From an uncultured Synergistales bacterium (GTDB lineage Bacteria > Synergistota > Synergistia > Synergistales > Aminobacteriaceae), in assembly GCA_905233335.1 (NCBI GenBank), contig CAJOED010000044.1, positions 1 to 5,989 of the forward strand: a DNA stretch of 5,989 nucleotides, written 5' to 3'. Positions within the stretch are counted from its first letter, which is position 1; the number at the start of each line of letters is the position of its first letter. The notes beneath the pieces were generated by a model, which was not told the DNA's origin, made no database searches, and was given only the letters and a program-made list of their open reading frames with translations. Below are positions 1-5,332 of this stretch, piece by piece. A program made the position numbers and the translations under genes.

Positions 1-651
1 TGCTCCCGCGTCGATCTCCACGAGAGATATATTCATGTGAAGATAATTGCCGATTTCCGCAAGTACCGCCGTGTTGAAGCCTGCAGGTGTCCCGTCGGAA
101 GCTATGAAGTCGATGGGCGGAAGGTCTCCCGTTACGGCTACCTTGATTGTGTCGGCATTGTCGAACGTCGCGAACTTCACTGGTTGAGGCTCACTCACTC
201 CGGGGGACGCAATATATACTCCCTCGATTGCCGCAAGCGTCCAGTTCTCACGCAATGCCCTCAATGCCTCGTTGAACTTGTCGCGCAATTCCCGGCTGTC
301 CTCACGGAAACCGAACGCTAATCCCATTCCCCCCGAACGTAATACCAGGCTAGCTTTGTACTCCGGGTTAATGTTCATGACGTACTCGGCTACGGCTTCA
401 GGCAGTACCATTTCTTGAATGTCGCCCGCGTTAAGTCCCATCTGCATTGCGTTCAAGCTGTCGTAGAAGTACATCTTGATTTCGAGTTCGCCGCGCTTGG
501 GTGCAAATGTCTTTTTCCACGTGTCAGCAAATTCTTCCTGAGTAGTGTTGAGTTTCGAGAGGAGGCCGAGACGGACAATTCTTTTTTCGAGGGAATGAGC
601 ACAGCATGATAACGCTAACACAACAAGTACTGCACATAATATTTTCTTCAT
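1..651 (-). CDS. Exported amino-acid-type ABC transporter solute-binding protein (3' end cut by window)
   Basis: The visible part is 217 codons from an ATG and remains open at the window edge. Residues 1-20 form a signal peptide (MKKILCAVLVVLALSCCAHS); the Cys pair near its end could hint at a lipoprotein, but the lipobox is poor, so signal peptidase I cleavage is as likely. From about residue 168 a family-3 solute-binding domain (SBP_bac_3) begins, with the typical IKVAVTGDLPPIDFI and DGTPAGFNTAVLAEIG stretches. Residues about 24-147 resemble only the second lobe of another such domain (DSLNAMQMGLNAGDIQEM, then AVAEY and a closing LRALRENWTLAAI helix), about 125 residues against roughly 220 for a whole domain. 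By family, the role is periplasmic capture of a polar amino acid or similar small ligand. An AAAGGAG site (657-663) lies inside the end of the dipeptidase gene and sets this start; the gap to that gene is 2 bp. No permease or ATPase gene is visible. The ligand is unknown. Confidence 0.85.
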   Translation of the reverse strand, partial: MKKILCAVLVVLALSCCAHSLEKRIVRLGLLSKLNTTQEEFADTWKKTFAPKRGELEIKMYFYDSLNAMQMGLNAGDIQEMVLPEAVAEYVMNINPEYKASLVLRSGGMGLAFGFREDSRELRDKFNEALRALRENWTLAAIEGVYIASPGVSEPQPVKFATFDNADTIKVAVTGDLPPIDFIASDGTPAGFNTAVLAEIGNYLHMNISLVEIDAGA

Positions 652-653
652 AA

Positions 654-1334
654 CTACTCCTTTACTGGAAAACTAAAATATTGTTTCGGATACGGCTCGT
701 TGTTCAGGGTAAAATGCCACCACTCCGTAGAAATTCCCCTGAAACCGTGCCGGGTCATTACGTCGCGCAAAAGTTTTCTGTTCGCTCTCTGTTCGGGCGT
801 TATGTTCCTGTAGTCGTAGTGTGATCTCTGCCCGAAATAGTCGAACGTCCCGCCCATGTCTACATCACTGCTTGCGTTCACGTCGTACAGTGTGAGGTCT
901 ATCGTGCTGCCCCGTGAATGTCCTGATTTCCTCGCGATATATCCCTGCTTGAAGAGCAATGATTTTTTCGTTTCGGGGTAAAAGTCCTTCTTCATTCGCG
1001 TATCTCGTAAATCTTTCGCCCACCTCACAAAATGATTCACCGCGCTTTGCGGCCTGTATGCGTCGTATATCTTGAGGGTATATCCCATCACAGAAAGCTC
1101 ATCATTCACGGCTTGTAGTGCATTTGCGGCTTCTGTTGTGAGTATTGCTATGGGTGATTCGTAACCGTCTATTCTTGTGCCGACAAAGTTATATTCGGAG
1201 TAATAGCGGAGTTCGATTATTGCGGAGGGTATAACGTCAGAAACATTCACGAAACCTGCGGGGATTTCAGAAAATGCCGGGAACGCTGACAGAAATATCA
1301 ACATCCCCGACAGAAAAATTTTCGCTCTATGCAT
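654..1334 (-). CDS. ddpX: Periplasmic D-alanyl-D-alanine dipeptidase (VanX/DdpX, peptidase family M15D)
   Basis: The family hydrolyses D-Ala-D-Ala to two D-alanines using a zinc ion. Motifs expected for VanX are all present (numbering from the ATG at 1334): the substrate-binding Arg94 in YDAYRPQ; zinc ligands His139 and Asp146 in SGHSRGSTIDLTLY; catalytic Glu204 and zinc ligand His207 in TEWWHFTL. The length, 226 residues, is close to VanX plus a signal peptide. Residues 1-22 (MHRAKIFLSGMLIFLSAFPAFS) are a clear signal peptide, so the enzyme should act in the periplasm, unlike cytoplasmic VanX. A start at 1352 is possible, but AGGAAGAG at 1337-1344 is well placed for the ATG at 1334 and the signal peptide begins there. 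The start overlaps the esterase stop by 8 bp and the binding-protein gene follows after 2 bp. The context suggests cell-wall dipeptide recycling or scavenging rather than vancomycin resistance: no vanH, vanA or two-component genes are seen. The gene symbol is at family level. Confidence 0.93.
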   Translation of the reverse strand: MHRAKIFLSGMLIFLSAFPAFSEIPAGFVNVSDVIPSAIIELRYYSEYNFVGTRIDGYESPIAILTTEAANALQAVNDELSVMGYTLKIYDAYRPQSAVNHFVRWAKDLRDTRMKKDFYPETKKSLLFKQGYIARKSGHSRGSTIDLTLYDVNASSDVDMGGTFDYFGQRSHYDYRNITPEQRANRKLLRDVMTRHGFRGISTEWWHFTLNNEPYPKQYFSFPVKE

Positions 1335-3162
1335 GTCTCTTCCTGACGACAAAGCATAACAGCACTAACGGTAACCCAACCCCGGCATTGCACCCGCCGC
1401 CGTTAGAGTCGACTTCTGCAAAGCCCGTTGTGTTAGTGTTAGTTTCGGTATTAGTGCCTGTTTCGGTGTTCGTTTCGGTCTGTGTCTCCGTTTCTGTTTC
1501 TGTTTCCGTTTCTGTTTCTGTTCCTGTTTCCGTCTGTTGCTCCGTTTCCGTTTCTGTTTCGGTATTCGTTTCCGTTTCTGTTTCTGTTTCCTGTTCGGTC
1601 TCTGTGTTCGTCGGTGCTACAGCGTTGATGAGTTCGCGTCCCGAAATCCCGAATGCCAGCAACGGCGTAACGAGCTGTGTACGTTGTGCTAACTGTGTGC
1701 TGATTATCTCGCTTGCGGGAGTGTCATCAATCATCATTATGTTCGGTGTGTCCGCTGTGAACTCCGGCCAAGTGTCAGACGGCGTGCCCGTTTTCGCAAA
1801 ATTCACCCACATGGAGCGCACCTGCTGTGAGAGATCTACATTCAGCGGCAAAGCAAACACATCATCATCATCATTCATAATGAACGGAATTTCTACGGAA
1901 TGACATGCTCCGAATCCCGGAAGAGTCGACTCGTACAGCCAGTAATACATGTATGTTTTTCCGCCCGTGTGAGCAGAAGCCTCCGCGTATGAAGGCACCC
2001 GGAACAACAGGTCGTTGAAGAACGCCAGCTTGGCCTTGTACGCTCCCATGTCAGGACTGCACAATCCCATGAACTGCTGAATTGCTGCTCCTGCTTCAGG
2101 ACTGTATAACGATATGCCCGACGTTACCTGTTCGTATGCACCGTCGACAAATGCCGGGAACTTTTCCGCTCCGACAGCCGCCGCCCAGTAATTTATCTCG
2201 TCAGCATTCGAGCCGGTCATGAGGTCAAAATTTCGTGAGTTCACCGCAAAGGCCGTAAATGGATCTGAAGAGATTATGCGCCCGTCCCTTTCCGGGAAAT
2301 TCAGATATGCCTGCAACGAGTTCGCCGCGTCTTTGAGATCCTGTGATGTCAGCCGCAACAAGTCATTCATGCTCTTTGCGCCGGTGTGCTCTATGAGTTT
2401 TGCTGTGAGTTCTTTGCTGTCGTCTATGCTCTGTGTCATGGAGACGGCTCCGCTCTGTGTGATTGCACGTTTGAACAGCCCGTTAGACTCCGGCATCGTC
2501 ATGAGAAGTGATACCATAGCCGAACCGGAAGACTGCCCGAAAAGCGTAATGTTGTCGGGATCTCCTCCGAACGCCGCAATGTTCTCATTGAGCCACTTCA
2601 ACGCCTGCAGAACGTCAAGTATTCCCAAGTTGCCGCTGTCAGGGTAATTTTCGCCGCCCTCAATGCCGGAGTTCGCAAAGTCGATAAATCCCATGAGGCT
2701 CAAACGGTAACCGACAGTAACATAAACTACATCACCGCCGACACCCTGCATAAAGTTATTGCCGTCGTAATAGGGGCTTGCACTTCCGCCCGTCTGGAAC
2801 GCTCCGCCGTGCACCCATACCATTACGGGTTTGAGTTCGGTCGAGTCATCGCTGACTTTCCACACGTTGAGGCGCAGGCAGTCTTCACCTTCAGGGAATG
2901 CAGTAATGGGATTGTTTGCGGCAGTGGGCTGTATCGACATCAAGCCGTAATTGTCGGCACTGTATGTTTCGGTTGATGGAGCAGGGGCTTCGGGTGCTTT
3001 CCAGCGTTCGGGAGTTTTTGCGTACGGTACACCCTTCCACGAGATTATGTCCCCGCTCGCAACACCCTCAAAAATTCCGTTCGTACAATTCGCGGGAACA
3101 CCAGCAAATGCACATGAACAAGCAGCAGAAATTAATAGTAACGCACAAAGAAACTTTCTCAC
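1327..3162 (-). CDS. Secreted type-B carboxylesterase with Thr-Glu repeat linker and Synergist-CTERM tail
   Basis: This is an alpha/beta-hydrolase esterase of 611 residues from a GTG start. Numbered from that GTG: signal peptide about 1-20 (RKFLCALLLISAACSCAFA after the initiator); carboxylesterase signature EDCLRLNVW at 93-101; oxyanion-hole HGGAF at 118-122; nucleophile Ser211 in FGQSSGSA; likely acid Glu322 in GSNADEIN; catalytic His421 in ACHSVEIPF. The catalytic domain is followed by a 62-residue Thr-Glu-rich linker (518-579) and a C-terminal sorting signal. By family it cleaves carboxylic esters; the natural substrate cannot be told. A TTG at 3175-3177 also opens the frame, but GGAGAG at 3170-3175 sits 7 nt before the GTG, which starts a compact signal peptide. 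The gene starts 4 bp after the nucleotidase stop and overlaps the dipeptidase start by 8 bp, so it is the second gene of the operon. Confidence 0.93.
   Translation of the reverse strand: MRKFLCALLLISAACSCAFAGVPANCTNGIFEGVASGDIISWKGVPYAKTPERWKAPEAPAPSTETYSADNYGLMSIQPTAANNPITAFPEGEDCLRLNVWKVSDDSTELKPVMVWVHGGAFQTGGSASPYYDGNNFMQGVGGDVVYVTVGYRLSLMGFIDFANSGIEGGENYPDSGNLGILDVLQALKWLNENIAAFGGDPDNITLFGQSSGSAMVSLLMTMPESNGLFKRAITQSGAVSMTQSIDDSKELTAKLIEHTGAKSMNDLLRLTSQDLKDAANSLQAYLNFPERDGRIISSDPFTAFAVNSRNFDLMTGSNADEINYWAAAVGAEKFPAFVDGAYEQVTSGISLYSPEAGAAIQQFMGLCSPDMGAYKAKLAFFNDLLFRVPSYAEASAHTGGKTYMYYWLYESTLPGFGACHSVEIPFIMNDDDDVFALPLNVDLSQQVRSMWVNFAKTGTPSDTWPEFTADTPNIMMIDDTPASEIISTQLAQRTQLVTPLLAFGISGRELINAVAPTNTETEQETETETETNTETETETEQQTETGTETETETETETETQTETNTETGTNTETNTNTTGFAEVDSNGGGCNAGVGLPLVLLCFVVRKRHA
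1330..1425 (-). other. Synergist-CTERM-like C-terminal sorting signal of the esterase
   Basis: The last 32 residues of the esterase have the three parts of a protein-sorting tail: a small-residue motif with Cys (SNGGGCNAGVG), a hydrophobic stretch (LPLVLLCFVV) and a basic end (RKRHA). The Gly-Gly-Cys-Asn-Ala-Gly core matches what I remember of the Synergist-CTERM domain. Such tails are thought to be recognised and processed at the membrane, probably leaving the enzyme attached to the cell surface or envelope. This is the best taxonomic clue in the window. The exact attachment chemistry is not known from the sequence. Confidence 0.8.
1337..1344 (-). promoter_or_regulatory. Ribosome binding site that sets the dipeptidase start
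   Basis: AGGAAGAG lies within the last codons of the esterase; the AGGA core is 6 nt before the ATG at 1332-1334. It supports that ATG over the upstream ATG at 1350-1352, and implies translational coupling with the esterase. Confidence 0.7.
1426..1611 (-). repeat. Hexanucleotide-type repeat coding a Thr-Glu linker
   Basis: The 186 nt consist of 31 near-copies of a 6-nt unit (on the plus strand GTTTCN-like, e.g. tgtttc, cgtttc), coding alternating Thr-X with X mostly Glu and sometimes Asn, Gln or Gly. It makes an acidic, Thr-rich, flexible spacer of 62 residues between the esterase domain and the sorting tail. The codons for Thr vary (ACA, ACG, ACC, ACT), so the array is old or selected at the protein level rather than a fresh slippage tract, but its length could still vary between strains. 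Confidence 0.95.
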
Positions 3163-3166
3163 AATA

Positions 3167-4780
3167 TTACTCTCCAATAATCTTCAAGCGTCCCTGAGGA
3201 GCCCTGTAAGTTTCTGGTACCTCCTCAAAAGTTTTCAGGTAGTGCGCAAATGCATCTGCCTCTACAGCGTAATCCGGCTCAATCAGCTTTGCTCCCCTGA
3301 AAATATGTCCGTCTCCCGCTTCACGCAAAATATAGTTTATCGACACAACTTTGTACGTCTTCTCCGGGTCTAACGGCTCACCGTTGATTTTCACGTCCTT
3401 CACCTTGCGTTCTCCCTCAATGGCAATCAGCATGTTCTTGTCGTCAACTTTTACGGGAGTGGGTATTGATGCGTCGACAGTGTAAGTCATTCCCGAAACG
3501 TGAAGCAAACCGCCGCTGTTGACGGGTAAGAGTCGCACACCGTGTTCAAGCTCATCAAGAATGACCTGGCCGGAAACCTCGCAGATGCATACTGTGTTGC
3601 CGAACGGTAATACATTCAGTGCGTCCCGGAAAGTGATTTCGCCCGCCATAATATTCTGACGAATGCCGCCAGCGTTCATGAATGCTACGTCAGCTTTGCC
3701 GGTCTTTGTGCCTTCTGACGAGTGCATCAGAGCGTCCGCAATTATGTCGCATAAGTTCGTCTCTCTGTCGCGCACAAGCCAGTCGCCTTTGTCGTCCTTT
3801 GCTCGGAGGTCGAACGCTGTTTTGCTCAAGTGTGCACTTAGTGTGTCCTCGTAGCGTGCCTTGAGGCTGTTGACGAGTGCCGTAATGTTTTCGTCTTTGC
3901 CGTCCACGCTGTTCACGAGTTCCGTTCTGACTTCTCCTGCTGTCGTAATGGTAACTTTTCCGATGTTCACGAGGCCGGTACCTGTCTGTACTACCAGAGT
4001 GTCTTTTCCGTCAGCGTTCTTGAAGACGAGTGCGGGCGTGATTTCGTGTGAATGTCCGTCAATGAATGCGTCTATACCGCGTGTTTTCGGCACAATGTGT
4101 GGGACTGCCCATACGTCTGTAACGTCTTCATACTCTCCCAAGTGCCCGACGACAATAACAAAGTCTGCACCTTCAGCGCGTGCGTCATCGACGGCTTTCT
4201 GTATGGAGGCTATGAGTTTCTCGCCGGTTGTTTCGCCGTCAAAGTCGTAGATGTATTTTCCGTTCTCGTCCATGAAGGTGGAAGGAGTTGACTTCACGAT
4301 TGATTCGGGAGTTGTAGCTCCGACAAACGCAACTTTTGTTTTTCCGTAAGTGAATATTTTGTAGGGGGCGAATAATAATTTTCCTGTGCGCAAGTCCCTG
4401 ATGTTGCAGGAAGTGAAGCCGGGCTTGAGGTTTCGCGCAAAGCTCTCGAACTGTCCCCAGCCGTAATCGAACTCATGGTTTCCGGGAACAGCAAAGTCAT
4501 AGCCTATTGCGTTTATGATTTCGAGCACATAGCGTCCCTGAGAGATTGTACCGATGATGCCGCCTGAAGACCAGTCGCCCGCGTCGACGAGTGTAACGTA
4601 GGGGGTGAGTTTTTCGGTTTCGTGCTTGTAGTAAGCGAGTCCTGCGTAGCCGATGTTCTCATCAACGGCGCAATGTACGTCGTTCGTGAAGAGAATGATG
4701 ATGTCCTTGTCGGGATTTTCTGCCCATACAGGAGAGCAGAGAAGACCCAACGCCATTAACAGCGCAAAAAGTTTCTTCAT
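3167..4780 (-). CDS. Periplasmic 5'-nucleotidase / 2',3'-cyclic phosphodiesterase family enzyme (UshA-like)
   Basis: This is a two-domain metallophosphoesterase of 537 residues, about the usual length of UshA/NT5E enzymes, which remove the 5'-phosphate from nucleotides outside the cytoplasm. Signal peptide: residues 1-20 (MKKLFALLMALGLLCSPVWA). Catalytic domain metal-site motifs, in order: Asp34 and His36 in FTNDVHC; Asp69 in DAGDW; Asn101-His102-Glu103 in VPGNHEFD; His213 in VVGHLGE; His243 and His245 in DGHSHE. The C-terminal nucleotide-binding domain begins near residue 315 and shows RETNLCDIIADAL, NAGGIR (369-374), LPFGNT (391-396), and a late GDGHIF. There is no C-terminal anchor. The start is an ATG with AGGTG 8 nt upstream. 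It is the first gene after the promoter at 4822-4850 and is followed after 4 bp by the esterase. Exact substrate preference (UMP/AMP, UDP-sugar, cyclic phosphate) cannot be read from sequence. Confidence 0.94.
   Translation of the reverse strand: MKKLFALLMALGLLCSPVWAENPDKDIIILFTNDVHCAVDENIGYAGLAYYKHETEKLTPYVTLVDAGDWSSGGIIGTISQGRYVLEIINAIGYDFAVPGNHEFDYGWGQFESFARNLKPGFTSCNIRDLRTGKLLFAPYKIFTYGKTKVAFVGATTPESIVKSTPSTFMDENGKYIYDFDGETTGEKLIASIQKAVDDARAEGADFVIVVGHLGEYEDVTDVWAVPHIVPKTRGIDAFIDGHSHEITPALVFKNADGKDTLVVQTGTGLVNIGKVTITTAGEVRTELVNSVDGKDENITALVNSLKARYEDTLSAHLSKTAFDLRAKDDKGDWLVRDRETNLCDIIADALMHSSEGTKTGKADVAFMNAGGIRQNIMAGEITFRDALNVLPFGNTVCICEVSGQVILDELEHGVRLLPVNSGGLLHVSGMTYTVDASIPTPVKVDDKNMLIAIEGERKVKDVKINGEPLDPEKTYKVVSINYILREAGDGHIFRGAKLIEPDYAVEADAFAHYLKTFEEVPETYRAPQGRLKIIGE
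3170..3175 (-). promoter_or_regulatory. Ribosome binding site that sets the esterase start
   Basis: GGAGAG overlaps the end of the nucleotidase gene and ends 7 nt before the GTG at 3160-3162. If translation began at the TTG at 3175-3177, this site would lie inside the gene, so GTG is preferred. Confidence 0.7.
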
Positions 4781-4821
4781 AAAAATTACACCTCACAATA
4801 AAATGTTTAGGATAGTGCGTA

Positions 4822-4850
4822 ATTGTAAATTGATTGTCCGAAAATATCAA
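4822..4850 (-). promoter_or_regulatory. Sigma-70-like promoter for the four-gene minus-strand operon
   Basis: On the minus strand, TTGATA (-35, 4845-4850) and TACAAT (-10, 4822-4827) are separated by exactly 17 nt; each matches consensus in 5 of 6 positions. Transcription would begin near 4815, giving a 5' leader of about 35 nt before the nucleotidase ATG. The region 4781-4874 holds no gene: it carries this promoter and the short leader. The -35 box is only about 25 bp from the divergent repeat-unit promoter, so a regulator binding between them could affect both. Confidence 0.75.
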
Positions 4851-4874
4851 ACGTTCGGGGCTGTGAATGCTGTA

Positions 4875-4883
4875 TGATAGAAT
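4875..4883 (+). promoter_or_regulatory. Extended -10 promoter of unit A
   Basis: TGATAGAAT reads as TG-n-TAGAAT, an extended -10 element, followed 7 nt later by the likely transcript start near 4890. No convincing -35 is found at 16-18 nt. The motif lies in the 41-nt block identical between the copies, although the sequence upstream of the block is not conserved, which supports a promoter role. Confidence 0.5.
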
Positions 4884-4921
4884 TATGCGCAGTTCGTGAT
4901 ACTGTATCTCACGGAATAGGG

Positions 4922-4993
4922 AGTCCCCCGGCAATTCCAGCGGGGGGTTGTCGCTGAAAGGAACTTTATCTTCCCCCGCCAGAAAGGGGTGAA
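4922..4993 (+). promoter_or_regulatory. Leader with mutually exclusive helices controlling the Shine-Dalgarno site, unit A
   Basis: Four segments can pair in alternate ways. Segment 1 is CCCCC (4925-4929), segment 2 GCGGGGGG (4940-4947), segment 3 TTCCCCCGC (4971-4979) and segment 4 the Shine-Dalgarno GGGG (4986-4989). Pairing 1:2 leaves 3:4 free to form, with CCCC-GGGG plus TTC-GAA across a bulged T4990, hiding the ribosome site. Pairing 2:3 gives seven consecutive G-C pairs plus a G-T and would free the site. A further helix, CGGCAA (4929-4934) with TTGTCG (4948-4953), competes with 1:2. Copy B keeps every one of these options. Which state is the default cannot be decided without folding energies or probing. 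Confidence 0.6.
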
Positions 4994-4997
4994 AGTT

Positions 4998-5081
4998 GTG
5001 AAAACTCTCATAGAGCTAATCAGAGCACTTACTGCTCTTGTGAAGGCACTTACAGAGTATAACAACTCGAAAAAAAAGTAG
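4998..5081 (+). CDS. Tiny amphipathic peptide A (27 residues)
   Basis: The gene starts with GTG and has AAAGGGG 8 nt before it. The peptide begins MKTLIELIRALTALVKAL, continues through Thr-Glu-Tyr-Asn-Asn-Ser and ends Lys-Lys-Lys. Leu4, Ile5, Leu7, Ile8, Leu11, Leu14, Val15 and Leu18 fall on one face of a helix, with Glu6, Arg9, Thr12 and Lys16 on the other. Aligned with peptide B (one gap) about 10 of 28 positions are identical: Met1, Leu4, Ala10, Leu11, Ala17, the Asn-Ser pair and the three Lys. Size, helix and basic tail resemble type I toxin peptides such as TisB (29 residues) in general style; this is analogy, not homology. An in-frame GTG at 4989 is too close to the ribosome site. It could instead be a signalling or regulatory peptide. 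Confidence 0.65.
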   Translation: MKTLIELIRALTALVKALTEYNNSKKK

Positions 5082-5111
5082 TGTCCTAATCCGATAATTT
5101 AGCGTTACTAT

Positions 5112-5153
5112 GTCGGTTGAGGATACCCACCTTAACCGGCAGCTAAATTTTTT
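5112..5153 (+). terminator. Hairpin plus T-run at end of peptide A transcript
   Basis: GTCGGTTGAGG (5112-5122) pairs with CCTTAACCGGC (5130-5140) over 11 bp, with two G-T wobbles and a 7-nt loop. Six T residues follow at 5148-5153. The 7-nt gap before the T-run is longer than ideal, so this may be an inefficient terminator or a stable 3' stem. Copy B has the same stem with a T-A to T-G change in one pair, consistent with selection on pairing. Confidence 0.6.
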
Positions 5154-5179
5154 GTCCGATGTCTCCCCGGACGCTTTTC

Positions 5180-5188
5180 ATTATAACA
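5180..5188 (-). promoter_or_regulatory. Possible antisense promoter at the end of unit A
   Basis: On the minus strand the sequence reads TGTTATAAT: a consensus TATAAT with the extended TG at the right place. Copy B has the same 9 nt at 5514-5522. No -35 match is seen. A transcript would start near 5173 and run across the identical 24-nt tail, the hairpin and then the peptide gene in antisense. On the plus strand the same bases give only TATAAC. Confidence 0.4.
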
Positions 5189-5213
5189 CGTCCCAAAGGT
5201 AAAAAGTTCGTTG

Positions 5214-5222
5214 TGATAGAAT
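5214..5222 (+). promoter_or_regulatory. Extended -10 promoter of unit B
   Basis: TGATAGAAT is the same extended -10 element as in unit A, with the transcript start expected near 5229. There is no clear -35. Read-through from unit A could also reach this point if its terminator is weak. Confidence 0.5.
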
Positions 5223-5261
5223 TATGCGCAGTTCGTGATACTGTATCTCACGGATCAGGGA

Positions 5262-5329
5262 GACCCCCGACAATCACGCCGGGGGGTTGTCGTAAGGTAA
5301 ATACTTCTCCCCGGCTGAAAGGGGCGGGA
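5262..5329 (+). promoter_or_regulatory. Leader with mutually exclusive helices controlling the Shine-Dalgarno site, unit B
   Basis: Segment 1 is CCCCC (5264-5268), segment 2 GCCGGGGGG (5278-5286), segment 3 CTCCCCGGC (5307-5315), segment 4 GGGG (5321-5324). Pairing 2:3 is perfect over GCCGGGG (5278-5284) with CCCCGGC (5309-5315) and extends by a G-T and a G-C pair. Relative to copy A, the third pair of this helix has swapped from G-C (4942/4977) to C-G (5280/5313), a two-sided compensatory change. Pairing 3:4 again hides the ribosome site and again has one bulged pyrimidine (C5325). The competing helix CGACAA (5268-5273) with TTGTCG (5287-5292) is perfect here, where copy A has a G-T. Confidence 0.62.
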
Positions 5330-5332
5330 AAA

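Larger units (their letters stand above)
4875..5189 (+). repeat. Tandem RNA/peptide unit, copy A (315 nt)
   Basis: This is the first of two head-to-tail copies. The head (4875-4915) is identical over 41 nt to 5214-5254. The tail (5149-5172) is identical over 24 nt to 5484-5507, and both copies end in CATTATAACAC. Between them, in order: a small hairpin (CGTGA 4895-4899 with TCACG 4909-4913), the alternating C/G-run leader, a 27-codon gene, a 30-nt linker with CTAATC at the same offset in both copies, and an 11-bp terminator-like hairpin. No transposase, inverted ends or obvious target duplication were seen. I do not recognise the family. Confidence 0.85.

Noticed and set aside
37..321. Plus-strand open frame of 94 codons opposite the solute-binding protein gene.
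   Set aside because: It is a shadow of a gene with a clear signal peptide and family motifs; the translation has no recognisable features.
1274..1903. Long plus-strand open frame rich in Val-Ser repeats.
   Set aside because: It is the complement of the Thr-Glu repeat in the esterase; low complexity keeps the frame open, and there is no ribosome site or family resemblance.
4883..4915. Minus-strand promoter with CATAAT in the 41-nt head.
   Set aside because: The -10 is fair, but the -35 candidate matches only 3 of 6 and there is no extended TG; the plus-strand extended -10 explains the conservation better.
4883..5065. A minus-strand open frame of 60 codons across unit A.
   Set aside because: It is antisense to a better supported peptide gene and leader, has no clear ribosome site, and a counterpart with similar sequence is not evident in copy B.
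5159..5332. A 58-residue upstream extension of peptide B.
   Set aside because: It would translate the tail of unit A, the promoter head and the leader; copy A has a stop in the matching frame, and the ribosome site is placed for the ATG at 5333.
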